Source of the DNA: an uncultured Jannaschia sp.
GTDB lineage: Bacteria > Pseudomonadota > Alphaproteobacteria > Rhodobacterales > Rhodobacteraceae
DNA length: 64,000 bases
Reading direction: 5' to 3'
Assembly: GCA_947494145.1 (NCBI GenBank)
Contig: CANLTZ010000002.1
Span: 62,001 to 126,000, forward strand
The notes below the pieces were generated by a model, which was given only the letters and a program-made list of their open reading frames with translations, was not told where the DNA came from and did not search any database. Each line of letters opens with the position of its first letter. Positions within the stretch are counted from its first letter, which is position 1. Made by a program: the position numbers and the translations under genes. Below, piece after piece: positions 1 through 8,042 of this stretch.

Positions 1-12
1 CGCTTTGGCGGC

Positions 13-717
13 TCAACGCGCCTGGACGGCAAGCTGCGTTAGCATTTCGTCCACCTGGGGCAACAACTTCGCCGCGACGCGACCCGTCGCGCGTTCCCGC
101 AAATCACGCTGGGCGCGTCCCGTGCCGAAGCTGCGCGCCAGACCCGACAGGTCTTCGGTGGCCGACGCCGTGGCATAGGGGTAGCCGTTGCGCACATCCA
201 GGAAGATGGCATTGCCGATCCCCGTGACCCGATTGATCCGGGTGGGCAGGATCGCGCCGCCGATCAAGGTCACATCGGCCAGGGCAAAGGGCGTGTCCCG
301 GGTGCCACGGGACCGCGCGCCCAACTCATAGACCAGCACGTAATCCAGATGCTGGCGCGCAGCGGTGCGGCGCAGGCGGTCCACCACAGGACCCCGCCGG
401 TCGGTGTTCACCATCCCCTCCACCAGCGGGCTGACGGGGACGAAAGTGCCCAGACCTGCGTGGCGCGCGGCGAAATCGGCGAACATCTCCGCCTCTTCCG
501 GCGGTGCCACGGACAGGGCCCCGTTGACCACGCGGGCCAGGCCGATGCGGGCGGGGAACGTCAAATCCGGCTCGACGAGGGCGATGTCGCGGATCTCAGG
601 GTCGATCAGGCCCGGGCGCGCCGCGACGTAATCGGCGCCAGACGTCTCTTGGAAGGTCGGCTGGCAGGCCGCCAGTGTCAGGAGGGCGGCGGCAGCAAGG
701 GGCAAAAGGGGGCGCAT
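13..717 (-). CDS. Putative outer-membrane/periplasmic lipoprotein of unknown function
   Basis: Encodes about 234 aa. The start at 717 is preferred over an upstream ATG because it begins directly with a lipoprotein signal: a basic N-terminus, a hydrophobic Ala/Leu stretch and a lipobox LTLAAC with Cys18. The mature part is soluble and mixed alpha/beta in appearance, with no motif I recognise. It is probably lipidated and held in the cell envelope. It is divergent from a DUF6502-like gene, and the 80-bp gap between them carries two copies of an operator-like dyad (737-754 and 784-801), so the two are probably co-regulated. The function is unknown. Confidence 0.75.
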   Translation of the reverse strand: MRPLLPLAAAALLTLAACQPTFQETSGADYVAARPGLIDPEIRDIALVEPDLTFPARIGLARVVNGALSVAPPEEAEMFADFAARHAGLGTFVPVSPLVEGMVNTDRRGPVVDRLRRTAARQHLDYVLVYELGARSRGTRDTPFALADVTLIGGAILPTRINRVTGIGNAIFLDVRNGYPYATASATEDLSGLARSFGTGRAQRDLRERATGRVAAKLLPQVDEMLTQLAVQAR

Positions 718-736
718 TTTTGAGTATCCTTTATGA

Positions 737-801
737 ATGTGTAAAAAGCACATGCATCGATAATTGTAGTATAGTCAAGAAATATGTGTATTATGCACAT
801 G
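737..801. promoter_or_regulatory. Twin operator-like dyads in a divergent promoter region
   Basis: Two 18-bp copies of ATGTGTA-N4-GCACATG lie at 737-754 and 784-801, 47 bp apart start to start. Each contains the inverted repeat ATGTG-N7-CACAT. They flank an AT-rich stretch with TATAGT (770-775, plus) and TATACT (773-768, minus), suggesting overlapping divergent promoters. Identity and symmetry are seen directly. Binding by a regulator, possibly the adjacent DUF6502-like protein, is inference. The second dyad overlaps the likely GTG start at 801, which would suit autorepression. Confidence 0.55.
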
Positions 802-1544
802 TGAACGATCTTCTGACCCATATCTTCCTGCCCATCGCGCGGCTTGCCATCGGGCGCGGTCTGGGCTTCCGCGACCTGACGGACCCGCTCAAGCGGGCCT
901 TCCTGCGCGCCGCGTCCGAAACGGTTCAGGGGCGGGCCACCGATAGCCGCCTGGCTCTGATGACGGGGTTGCAACGCCGCGACGTCGTCCGCTTGCGCGA
1001 TGTGGGTGTGGCGCCCCGCGCGCCCTCGGCCCCGGCCCGCGTTGTGGCCGCCTGGCTGGCGCACCATGGGGAGGATGGGCCGCGCAGCCTGCCGCGCAGT
1101 GGCCCCGCCCCCTCATTCGAGGCGTTGGCCCGCGCCGTGCGTCAAGATGTGCATCCCCGCAGCTTGCTCGATCTATTGCTGGCCGCGGGCACAGTGACGC
1201 TGGACGACCAAGACCGCGTCCACCTCGTGGCGCGGGCCTATGCGCCCGGCGGCGGCTCACCGGAACAACTGGCCTATCTGGCCGACAATCTGTCGGATCA
1301 CGGCGCGGCTGCGGTGGCCAATGTGCTGTCGGATGCGGGCTTTTTCGACCGCGCGCTTCACTATGATGGCCTGACCGATGCGCAAGTGGCCGCACTGTCC
1401 GCCGCCTTCGCGGCTGAGCAAATGGACCTGCTGCGCCGCTTCAACGACCGCGCAGCCGCTCTGCAATCCGAAGACGGCACCGGCCCCGCGCGCATCCGCT
1501 TCGGCGGTTATGCCTATTCCGAAAGACGAAGGGACACATCATGA
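801..1544 (+). CDS. DUF6502-like protein, possible winged-helix regulator
   Basis: Encodes about 247 aa starting at GTG 801. The frame is open upstream to 675, but that part overlaps the divergent gene and AT-rich promoter DNA. The N-terminal pattern (a hydrophobic helix, then residues resembling LxxRGLGFRDLxDxLKRAF, then a short segment like a helix-turn-helix near residues 45-65) resembles the DUF6502 family. The C-terminal half is helical and Ala-rich, with no enzymatic motif. It shares an ATGA overlap (1541-1544) with a tiny lipoprotein gene. The twin dyads upstream suggest it, or something binding there, controls this locus. Family assignment is from memory; function is unknown. Confidence 0.6.
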   Translation: MNDLLTHIFLPIARLAIGRGLGFRDLTDPLKRAFLRAASETVQGRATDSRLALMTGLQRRDVVRLRDVGVAPRAPSAPARVVAAWLAHHGEDGPRSLPRSGPAPSFEALARAVRQDVHPRSLLDLLLAAGTVTLDDQDRVHLVARAYAPGGGSPEQLAYLADNLSDHGAAAVANVLSDAGFFDRALHYDGLTDAQVAALSAAFAAEQMDLLRRFNDRAAALQSEDGTGPARIRFGGYAYSERRRDTS

Positions 1545-1663
1545 AACCCCTCCTGCTCATCGCCCTTCTGGTCCTTGCGGCGTGCACGCCATCCGCGCCG
1601 CCCGATGGGGGCCTTGGCGGGACGGGCGCCGCCATCAAAGTCGAGGATGAGTTAGAGGAGTAG
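1541..1663 (+). CDS. 40-aa small lipoprotein
   Basis: A 40-residue ORF whose ATG overlaps the stop of the preceding gene (ATGA), so it is probably translationally coupled. The sequence starts MKPLLLIALLVLAAC, a complete lipoprotein signal with lipobox LAAC and Cys15. A short Gly/Pro-rich and acidic tail ends in DELEE. The mature peptide would be only 26 residues, so it may be an envelope tether or entericidin-like peptide. Its 3' end overlaps the convergent TetR gene by 12 nt. The signal sequence and coupling support expression; the function is unknown. Confidence 0.65.
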   Translation: MKPLLLIALLVLAACTPSAPPDGGLGGTGAAIKVEDELEE

Positions 1664-2233
1664 TCCTGGCATCGCCCGCAAAGGGGCAGGGTCTTTCTGC
1701 GCATCCGCCAACGTCCAGCACCCAATCAGCGTCACCCAGACGCGCGTGGCGGCTGTATCCGGCTCAGGGTGGCCAAGTCTTGTCGCCTGTGTGGCGGTCG
1801 CATCGATCCAGCCTTGCAACAAGGGGGCCATCTCCGCCTCCATCGGACCTTCTAGCAGCAGGGTCTGGACAGGGCAGGCGCGCCAATGGGCGTGGCGTTC
1901 GAACAGCCGCGCGAACTTTTCGGCCAAGCGGGTGGTGCCCTGAGTGAAATCTTCTGCCGGTTCATAGGCCGCGGTGACGATATCCAGCATCACGTCTGAC
2001 GCCAGTTTGGCTGCCGCTCGCGCCAAATCGGCCTTGCCGTCGGGAAAATGGTGGTAGAGTGAGCCCTTGGGCAGGGATGTCATCGCCAGCACGTCGGCCA
2101 CGGACGTGCCGTGATAGCCCTTCTCCTGGAAAAGCTGAGCCGCCGCCATGGTCAGGCGCAGGCGGGTGGACGGTTGCGCATCGGCCATGCCGCCAGATGG
2201 CACGGCTTGACCAATCGGTCTAGGTTCTGCCAT
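1652..2233 (-). CDS. TetR/AcrR family transcriptional repressor
   Basis: Encodes 193 aa. The N-terminal TetR helix-turn-helix is clear at about residues 22-68, with TRLRLTMAAAQLFQEKGYHG followed by TSVADVLAMTSLPKGSLYHHF. The remainder is the helical ligand-binding and dimerisation domain (YefM/LmrA-like C-terminal pattern). The first ATG (2233) abuts the double palindrome 2234-2263 with no Shine-Dalgarno, so either the mRNA is leaderless or the real start is Met16 (2188). It is divergent from the alpha/beta hydrolase at 2277, which it very likely represses together with itself. The effector is unknown. Confidence 0.85.
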   Translation of the reverse strand: MAEPRPIGQAVPSGGMADAQPSTRLRLTMAAAQLFQEKGYHGTSVADVLAMTSLPKGSLYHHFPDGKADLARAAAKLASDVMLDIVTAAYEPAEDFTQGTTRLAEKFARLFERHAHWRACPVQTLLLEGPMEAEMAPLLQGWIDATATQATRLGHPEPDTAATRVWVTLIGCWTLADAQKDPAPLRAMPGLLL

Positions 2234-2263
2234 TAGACCATATGGTCTAGACCAAACGGTCTA
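2234..2263. promoter_or_regulatory. Two overlapping TetR-type operators
   Basis: TAGACCATATGGTCTA (2234-2249) is a perfect 16-bp palindrome. TAGACCAAACGGTCTA (2248-2263) is the same palindrome with a changed centre, and the two share the TA at 2248-2249. They fill most of the gap between the divergent TetR and hydrolase genes, the usual operator position for local TetR repressors. The symmetry is seen directly; the identity of the binding protein is inferred from context. Confidence 0.8.
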
Positions 2264-2276
2264 TGGAGGCGCGCCC

Positions 2277-3179
2277 ATGGAGCAGATCGACATCCAAGCA
2301 AAGGGCGCCACCCTCCGCGGTCAGCTTTTCCGGCCCGTCTCCGGCGCCCGGGCCATCGCCGTCCTCAAGGGCGCCACAGGCGTGCCCGCCCGCTTCTATG
2401 CGCCCTTTGCCATTTGGCTGGCGGGCCAGGGCGTGGCCTGCCTGACCTTCGATTACCGCGATTTCGGTGCCTCCGGCACGCCGCGCGGCAGCCCGGCCAC
2501 CATGACCGACTGGGGCATCCACGACCAACAGGCGGCGCGGGATGCGGCGATGCGGGCCTTCCCGGACCTGCCGCTTTGGGTGATCGGCCATTCCCTGGGC
2601 GGGATGATGCTGCCCTATCAGACCGGCCTCGCCCGGATCGACCGCGCCATTCTGGTGGCCGCCGGCGCCGTCCATGTCCGCGACCATCCCTGGCCCTACC
2701 AGGCTTTTGCACGGGCCTTTTGGTTTCCTGGTTGGCTGCCCCTGTCTAAGCGGCTAGGATACTTGCCCATGCGCGCCATGGGCCTTGGCCCCGACATTCC
2801 CGCGGGCGTCTACCGGCAATGGCGGCGATGGTGTCAAACCCGCGCCTTTCACCGCGCCGACCCCGACCTGCCCGCGCCCGCGCCCTGGGACCTTACCTGC
2901 CCGATGCGTGTCGTGGCCGTGGCCGATGACGCGCTTTGCCCGCCGAAATCGGCTTGGCGGCTGATGCAAGCCTATCCATCCGCACATAAAAGGCAGGTCA
3001 CCCTGCATCCCCCCAACCACGGCCTGACCCGGATCGGGCATCTGGATGTCCTGGGCGAAAAGGGCCGCGCGGTCTGGCCCTCGGTGGTTGGTGACATTGG
3101 CATGGGGTCCAAGCCGACATTGGCGGCTATGAACGTGGCCCCCAAAATTGAGGCCGAACGTTGGGCATATACAGACTGA
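2277..3179 (+). CDS. Alpha/beta hydrolase under TetR control
   Basis: Encodes 300 aa and starts at ATG 2277 with GGAGG at 2265-2269. It shows an alpha/beta-hydrolase core: a FDYRDFGASG strand-loop near residue 59, the nucleophile elbow GHSLGG near residue 108, an acid candidate in VAVADDALCP and a catalytic His candidate in PPNHG. There is no signal peptide, so it should be cytoplasmic. Some members of this group act on long-chain or lipid esters, but the substrate cannot be read from sequence. The divergent TetR and paired operators suggest induction by a small hydrophobic molecule that may also be the substrate. Confidence 0.8.
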   Translation: MEQIDIQAKGATLRGQLFRPVSGARAIAVLKGATGVPARFYAPFAIWLAGQGVACLTFDYRDFGASGTPRGSPATMTDWGIHDQQAARDAAMRAFPDLPLWVIGHSLGGMMLPYQTGLARIDRAILVAAGAVHVRDHPWPYQAFARAFWFPGWLPLSKRLGYLPMRAMGLGPDIPAGVYRQWRRWCQTRAFHRADPDLPAPAPWDLTCPMRVVAVADDALCPPKSAWRLMQAYPSAHKRQVTLHPPNHGLTRIGHLDVLGEKGRAVWPSVVGDIGMGSKPTLAAMNVAPKIEAERWAYTD

Positions 3180-3213
3180 AAACTGAGAATGTCGCACCAA
3201 TCCCGATGCACAG

Positions 3214-3312
3214 GTGAGAGGCTGGACGACGACCCAAGCGGGGCTCGTTGTGGCTGCTTCCTTCCGGACCTGACCAGGTTGGCGAGGCGCCTGCCCGCGC
3301 CAACCTCTCGGG
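3214..3312 (-). ncRNA. ffs: 4.5S signal recognition particle RNA (small bacterial SRP RNA)
   Basis: On the minus strand, a hairpin RNA of about 97-99 nt contains the invariant SRP domain IV: GGTCAGGTCCGGAAGGAAGC with its GGAA tetraloop and asymmetric loop. The ends pair over ten positions: the 5' GAGAGGTTGG (from about 3309) pairs with the 3' CCAGCCTCTC (3225-3216), with one G-U pair. It binds Ffh and targets membrane proteins co-translationally. The end points are estimated from the closing helix. Confidence 0.95.
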
Positions 3313-3339
3313 ATGTCAGATAGGCGAGTGCCGCACGAT

Positions 3340-4212
3340 TCACAAGGTTTCGTCTGGCAGGTTTGCGAACCAGGTCCAGGCATGGGCGGCAATGTCTTCG
3401 CCGATGTCGTAAAACCAATGGGTGTGGAGTTCCAGGCGGACGAGGTCGAACGGGTGACCGGCGCGCGCCAGGGCAGCCGCGCTGTCGCGTCCTGGGCCAT
3501 AGGGGAAGATATGGTCGACAGAACCAAGATAGTGTCGGATCGGGATGCCCTCGTCCACAGGGCGCGCCAATTGCGCAGGTAACGTGCCGCCATGGACGGC
3601 CAGCGCGCGCCATGGTCCGTCGAAGCGATTGGCCCAAAGCTGAGCCGCGATGCCGCCGCGGGAATGGCCGAATAGAAAGATCTGGTTCGGATCGATGGGG
3701 TGGATTGTCTGCGCTTGTGCCAAGGCCGCGAGTGCTGCGCGGATATCGGGCAGCCCTTCGGACCAGCCCGGGACGCGGTCGAAATTTGGTGCGACAAGGA
3801 TCAAGTTCTCCGCCTGGGCCGTCTCGTACCACATGTCGACCATGCTATGCCCTGTGCGGCCGGCCCCATGCATCAAGACGATCACGGGGCGTGGGCTGCC
3901 GGTCCGAGGGCCGGTGCCCCACCAGACCACGCCGCTTTCGGTCTTGTAGCGTGTGCCCTGGGTGGGGTCTGGGCTATAGCGCGTGGGTCGTGTCCAGGAG
4001 GTCATGTCCGCCGTGCTCGATTCCCGCAACTTGCGCACCACTGGGGCTGTGGCGGCCGACCGTTGGCTCACCGGCGGCCCGAAGCGGTCCAGATCCAGGC
4101 CGCCAATGAAGGGCAGCGGCAAGGCAATGCCGCGCGATTGCAGCGCAAGCGGTGCGGTCGCTGCGAGAATACCGAGCAAGAAGCAGATTACGGTCAGACG
4201 AAGGAAACGCAT
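3340..4212 (-). CDS. Secreted alpha/beta hydrolase of the LpqC/PHB-depolymerase-like esterase group
   Basis: Encodes 290 aa with an N-terminal hydrophobic segment (residues 4-24) that is a signal peptide or anchor. The catalytic frame is clear: the oxyanion motif HGAGRTG, the nucleophile elbow GHSRGG, an Asp candidate in GSVDHIF and a His candidate in LHTHWFYD. Members of this group (poly-hydroxybutyrate depolymerase, feruloyl esterase-like) cleave polyesters or aromatic esters outside the cytoplasm. It sits alone between ffs and an ABC transporter. The substrate is unknown. Confidence 0.75.
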   Translation of the reverse strand: MRFLRLTVICFLLGILAATAPLALQSRGIALPLPFIGGLDLDRFGPPVSQRSAATAPVVRKLRESSTADMTSWTRPTRYSPDPTQGTRYKTESGVVWWGTGPRTGSPRPVIVLMHGAGRTGHSMVDMWYETAQAENLILVAPNFDRVPGWSEGLPDIRAALAALAQAQTIHPIDPNQIFLFGHSRGGIAAQLWANRFDGPWRALAVHGGTLPAQLARPVDEGIPIRHYLGSVDHIFPYGPGRDSAAALARAGHPFDLVRLELHTHWFYDIGEDIAAHAWTWFANLPDETL

Positions 4213-4252
4213 GAGCGACCTCTTGCCTGCCGATCGCAGCTAAAGTTTGGCG

Positions 4253-5020
4253 TTACCCCGGCGTTCGTTCGGCCCAGCCTGCGAAGATCTTCTCCAGGAA
4301 GACCACGACGTAAAACAACGCGATGCCCAGCACCGCCAGCGCAATCAGAACGGCGAACATCAATGGATAATCGGCGTTGATCTTGCCGCTGTCGAATAGG
4401 TGGCCCAGGCCTTTGCCATGGGGCTCCACGATTTCCATCAAGTTGGTGCCGATGAAGGCCAGGGTGACGGCCACTTTCAAGGCCCCGAAGAACTCCGGCA
4501 GGGTCTTCGGCAGCGCGATCTTCCAGAAGATCGTCATGTTGGATGCGCCGAGGGATCGAAGAATATCGCGATATTCCGGCTCTAGCGTGCTGAGCCCGAT
4601 GGAGACCGAGACCGCGATGGGAAAGAACGAGATCATGAAGGCGATCAGGATCGTGTTCAGATCATGCTGGCCGATGAAGATCAGCGCGATGACCGGGACG
4701 ACTGTTGCCTTGGGAATGGCATTGAACCCCACAAGCAGGGGGTAAAGCGCATCGCGTGCGATGCGCGAAAAGCCCATGACCATGCCAAGGGCCACACCCA
4801 CGACAACGGCCAGCATCAGCCCCGCGATGGTCCTCCAAAGGGTCTGCCAGGCATATTCGGCAAAAAGCTCCCGAAAGCGCCAGAAGGCGGGCCACAAGTC
4901 ACTGGGGGAGGCCATCTTGTAGTTGGGCCAGCCATTGACCCAGACCAGCCATTCCCATGCCAGCAGGAATAGCACGATGGCGGCCACGGGCGCGCCGACT
5001 TTTTGCAGGGCGTTCATCAC
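4253..5020 (-). CDS. ABC transporter permease (NMT1/SsuC-type importer)
   Basis: Encodes 255 aa with about six transmembrane segments and the permease-ATPase coupling (EAA-like) loop around EPEYRDILRSLGASNMTIFW, typical of the SsuC/TauC/ThiX binding-protein-dependent permeases. The start ATG at 5020 overlaps the stop of the upstream ATPase gene by 4 nt, so the two are coupled. It forms the membrane pore of the importer encoded by 4253-6881. Confidence 0.88.
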   Translation of the reverse strand: MMNALQKVGAPVAAIVLFLLAWEWLVWVNGWPNYKMASPSDLWPAFWRFRELFAEYAWQTLWRTIAGLMLAVVVGVALGMVMGFSRIARDALYPLLVGFNAIPKATVVPVIALIFIGQHDLNTILIAFMISFFPIAVSVSIGLSTLEPEYRDILRSLGASNMTIFWKIALPKTLPEFFGALKVAVTLAFIGTNLMEIVEPHGKGLGHLFDSGKINADYPLMFAVLIALAVLGIALFYVVVFLEKIFAGWAERTPG

Positions 5021-5826
5021 GAGGCCTCCGCCTGTTTGGGGGCTGCGGGCGCCACCTCGCGGCCCTGGGCGATCTGGATTTCGCGCCGCAAATCGGCCAG
5101 CAGGGCCACGGCCTTGGGTGCATATAGGTCTTCCAGCGTGCGGTGATCCCCCAGGTCGATCTCCACCACCCGCTGGGCGCGGGCGGGGCGAGCGGAAAAG
5201 ACAACCGTGCGGTCCGACAGGAACACGCTTTCGCGCAGGTCATGGGTGATCAGCACGCAGGTGAAACGCTCGATCCGGCGCAAATCGTCCATGGTCTGCC
5301 ACAGGTCTTCGCGGGTGAAGGCATCTAGCGCGCCGAAGGGTTCATCCAAGATCAGCACTTCGGGCCGGTGCACGATGGACCGGCAGAGCGAGGCGCGCTG
5401 GCGCATGCCGCCCGACAACTCAGACGGACGCTTGTCTTCGAAGCCGTCCAGCCCCACCAGCGCCAGCAACTCGCGCGCGCGGTCCTGGCGCTGCGTCCTA
5501 GAGGCGCCGCCGACGATTTCGAGCGGCAGCATGACGTTTTCCAAGATACTGCGCCATTCCAACAGAACGGGGTTCTGAAACGCCATGCCCACAGTCTTGC
5601 GCGGCCCGGTCACCGGCTGGCCGCCCAGCCGGACGATGCCCTGATCGGGTTTCATCAGCCCCGCGATCAACCGCGTCAGTGTGGACTTACCACAGCCAGA
5701 CGGGCCCACGACGGCGGTAAAGGACCCTTCGGGCATGTCCATGCTCAGATCGTCCAGAACGGGCAGGGGGCCCGCCTTGGTCCGGTAGGCATGGGTGACG
5801 TGTTCGAGCGAGATGGGAACGGACAT
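5017..5826 (-). CDS. ABC transporter ATP-binding protein (NMT1/SsuB-type importer)
   Basis: Encodes about 269 aa with the start taken at 5826 (MSVPISLEHV), because residues upstream are Pro/Arg-rich and not family-like and AAGG precedes this ATG. It has a Walker A GPSGCGKST, an ABC signature LSGGMRQR, a Walker B LILDEPFGALD and an H-loop LITHD. This is the standard ATPase of the SsuB/TauB/nitrate class. It lies between the binding-protein gene upstream and the permease downstream, with which it overlaps by 4 nt. Confidence 0.9.
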   Translation of the reverse strand: MSVPISLEHVTHAYRTKAGPLPVLDDLSMDMPEGSFTAVVGPSGCGKSTLTRLIAGLMKPDQGIVRLGGQPVTGPRKTVGMAFQNPVLLEWRSILENVMLPLEIVGGASRTQRQDRARELLALVGLDGFEDKRPSELSGGMRQRASLCRSIVHRPEVLILDEPFGALDAFTREDLWQTMDDLRRIERFTCVLITHDLRESVFLSDRTVVFSARPARAQRVVEIDLGDHRTLEDLYAPKAVALLADLRREIQIAQGREVAPAAPKQAEAS

Positions 5827-5876
5827 GGGCGTGCCTTGGCAGGTGGGGCGGCCGGGTCGGGCCGCCCCGGATTGGG

Positions 5877-6881
5877 TCACTTGAGCATCCGCTCGGAGGC
5901 GTCGGGCAAGTAGCTGCCATCGAAGATCAGCGACAGATCCGGCTCCGCCTGGAAGTCATAGACCAGCTTGGTCTGTTCCAGCGCGTTGGCCATGCGGTCG
6001 GCGTCGATGCCGCCCATGCCGTTGGCGGCGACATAGGCGGTCAGCACATTGGCATCGATCGCCAGTTGCAGGCGCCGTTCTTCCAGCGCCACATCGCCCG
6101 CGGGGTTGCGGTCGATCACGGCCTGGGCCCCGGCGGCGGGGTCTGCGATGACGTCCTTCCAGCCCTTTGCCACGGCGCGCAGGAAGCCCGTGACCATGTC
6201 GGGATTGGCCTCGGCCCAGTCGGAATTGACGATGATGGCGTTGCCGTACAGATCCACGCCGTGATCGGCCATCAGGATGGTCGAGATATCGTCTTCCGGT
6301 ACGCCCAGTCGCACCAGGTTCAGGTAGGATGAAAAGCTGAAGCCCGTGACGGAATCGACCACGCCTTCGGCCAGCATGGGCTCACGGGTGGGGAAGCCCA
6401 CCGGCTCCACGGTGATCTTGTCGATGTCGAGGCCGTTTTCGGCCGCGAAGATCGGGAATTGCGCCCAGGCGCCATCGGGCGGCGGCGCGCCCAGGGTCGA
6501 CCCTTCCAGGTCGGCGACGCTTTCGATGCCCTGACTCTTGCGGCCCACGACCGCGAAGGGCGGCTTGTCATAGACCATCATCACCGCCTTGACCGGCGCG
6601 CCCGGGTTCTGGTCGAGAAACTTCACGAGCGAGTTGATATCGGCAAAGCCCACCGGAAAGGCGCCAGTGGCCACCTTCGGGATCGCGTCGAGAGAGCCTT
6701 GGCCCGCGCTGACTTCGACGTTCAGGCCCTCTTCGGCGAAATGGCCATTGTCGATGGCCGCGAAATAGGCAGCGGACGGCCCTTCGAACTTCCAGTCGAG
6801 CGCGAAGGGCACTTCGGTTGCGGCCATGGCGGGCGCAGCGAACAGCAAAGCGGCCGCGAGGCCGCCAATCTTGTGAAGCAT
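5877..6881 (-). CDS. NMT1/THI5-like ABC transporter substrate-binding protein
   Basis: Encodes about 334 aa. The start at 6881 is chosen because GGGGAG lies 7 nt upstream and a clean signal peptide follows (MLHKIGGLAAALLFAAPAMA). The mature protein opens with FALDWKFEGPSAAYFAAIDN, the NMT1/THI5-like fold used for pyrimidine-type thiamine precursors, riboflavin, taurine and nitrate-like ligands. It is the periplasmic receptor for the ATPase and permease downstream. No TPP or FMN riboswitch was recognised upstream, so the ligand is left open. Confidence 0.82.
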   Translation of the reverse strand: MLHKIGGLAAALLFAAPAMAATEVPFALDWKFEGPSAAYFAAIDNGHFAEEGLNVEVSAGQGSLDAIPKVATGAFPVGFADINSLVKFLDQNPGAPVKAVMMVYDKPPFAVVGRKSQGIESVADLEGSTLGAPPPDGAWAQFPIFAAENGLDIDKITVEPVGFPTREPMLAEGVVDSVTGFSFSSYLNLVRLGVPEDDISTILMADHGVDLYGNAIIVNSDWAEANPDMVTGFLRAVAKGWKDVIADPAAGAQAVIDRNPAGDVALEERRLQLAIDANVLTAYVAANGMGGIDADRMANALEQTKLVYDFQAEPDLSLIFDGSYLPDASERMLK

Positions 6882-7100
6882 TTGTATTCTCCCCATTGGT
6901 CGGATGCCGCCTTTTGCGACCCCCCTTGTCCAAAGGGCCAGCGATGGCATTCCGATTGCGCCAGGGTGGCGCGATGCGGGCGGGGGCTTCAACCGATTCT
7001 TGGGCGCTGTGCCCAATTTGTGAGCATTTCCTGATTGCTGCCCCGCCAGGGCTTTGCCCCCGGCGCGAAGCTATCTATGGGCGAGGCAAGGGGGCGTTCC

Positions 7101-8042
7101 ATGAAGATTGCTGAAACCGTGACCTTTGGCGGCGGCGGGCTGGACCGGGCCGAAGACCTGCGCCGCCATCCCGAAATTCTGTCCCAGATGGCGCCTCACA
7201 CTCTACCGCTTTGGCGTGGCAAGCCGCTGCTGAATGCGGCGCGCGACGGGGTCGCGGTCATGGCGGGCCATGCGTTCGAGGGGCTGGGCCATCCCGTGCT
7301 GGTGGGCCGCCATGACGATGGGGTGCTTTTTGCGCGCGACGTCTCGGCGCTGGACGTTGCGGGCGATGTGGACAGCCTGGGCGCCTTTCGCGACCCGTCC
7401 GAACAGACCCATCCCGACCTGCCCGACGGTGCCGCCTTCGTGGAACTACGTCAGGTGATGACGCGGCTGTCGCCCCTGGACGCGGAAATCGCGGCCACGG
7501 CCAAGGGCGTGCTGGAATGGCACCGCACCCATGGCTTCTGTCCCAATTGCGGGGCGCCGACACAGCCCGGCAAGGCGGGCTGGATGCGAGGTTGCGCAGG
7601 CTGCGGTCGGATGCATTTCCCGCGCACGGACCCGGTCGTGATCATGTTGGTGACCCGTGGCGACGCAGTGCTGCTGGGCCGCTCCCCCGGCTGGCCCGAA
7701 GGATTCTTCAGCTGTCTGGCGGGCTTCATGGAGCCGGGCGAGACCCTGGAGGCCGCCGTGCGCCGTGAAGTTTGGGAGGAGACGGGCGTGCGCGTGGGCC
7801 CCGTGCGCTATCTGTCGAGCCAACCCTGGCCCTTTCCCGGCAGCTTGATGCTGGGCGCCCATGGCGAGGCGATCAGCCAAGAGATCGAGATCGACCCCGA
7901 AGAAATCGCGGAGGCCATCTGGCTGACCCGCGAAGAGGTGATGGAGGTCTTCGAGGGTGCCCATCCCCACATCCTGCCAGCGCGGGAAGGGGCGATTGCC
8001 CATTTCCTGCTGCGGAACTGGTTGGCGGATCGGTTGGAATGA
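7101..8042 (+). CDS. nudC: NADH/NAD-cap pyrophosphatase NudC
   Basis: Encodes about 313 aa from ATG 7101, preceded by AAGGGGG. It has a zinc ribbon CPNCG-N-CAGCG and then a Nudix box (GFMEPGETLEAAVRREVWEE), followed by the NudC-specific SQPWPFP. It hydrolyses NAD(H) to NMN(H) and AMP and can remove NAD caps from RNA. It is divergent from the NMT1-type transporter. Its role fits the NAD salvage genes elsewhere in the window, although it is not clustered with them. Confidence 0.92.
   Translation: MKIAETVTFGGGGLDRAEDLRRHPEILSQMAPHTLPLWRGKPLLNAARDGVAVMAGHAFEGLGHPVLVGRHDDGVLFARDVSALDVAGDVDSLGAFRDPSEQTHPDLPDGAAFVELRQVMTRLSPLDAEIAATAKGVLEWHRTHGFCPNCGAPTQPGKAGWMRGCAGCGRMHFPRTDPVVIMLVTRGDAVLLGRSPGWPEGFFSCLAGFMEPGETLEAAVRREVWEETGVRVGPVRYLSSQPWPFPGSLMLGAHGEAISQEIEIDPEEIAEAIWLTREEVMEVFEGAHPHILPAREGAIAHFLLRNWLADRLE

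Noticed and set aside
6882-7100. Possible TPP or FMN riboswitch upstream of the NMT1-type binding protein
   Set aside because: Neither the conserved TPP core (CTGAGA...ACCTGATC) nor the FMN core is visible on the minus strand.
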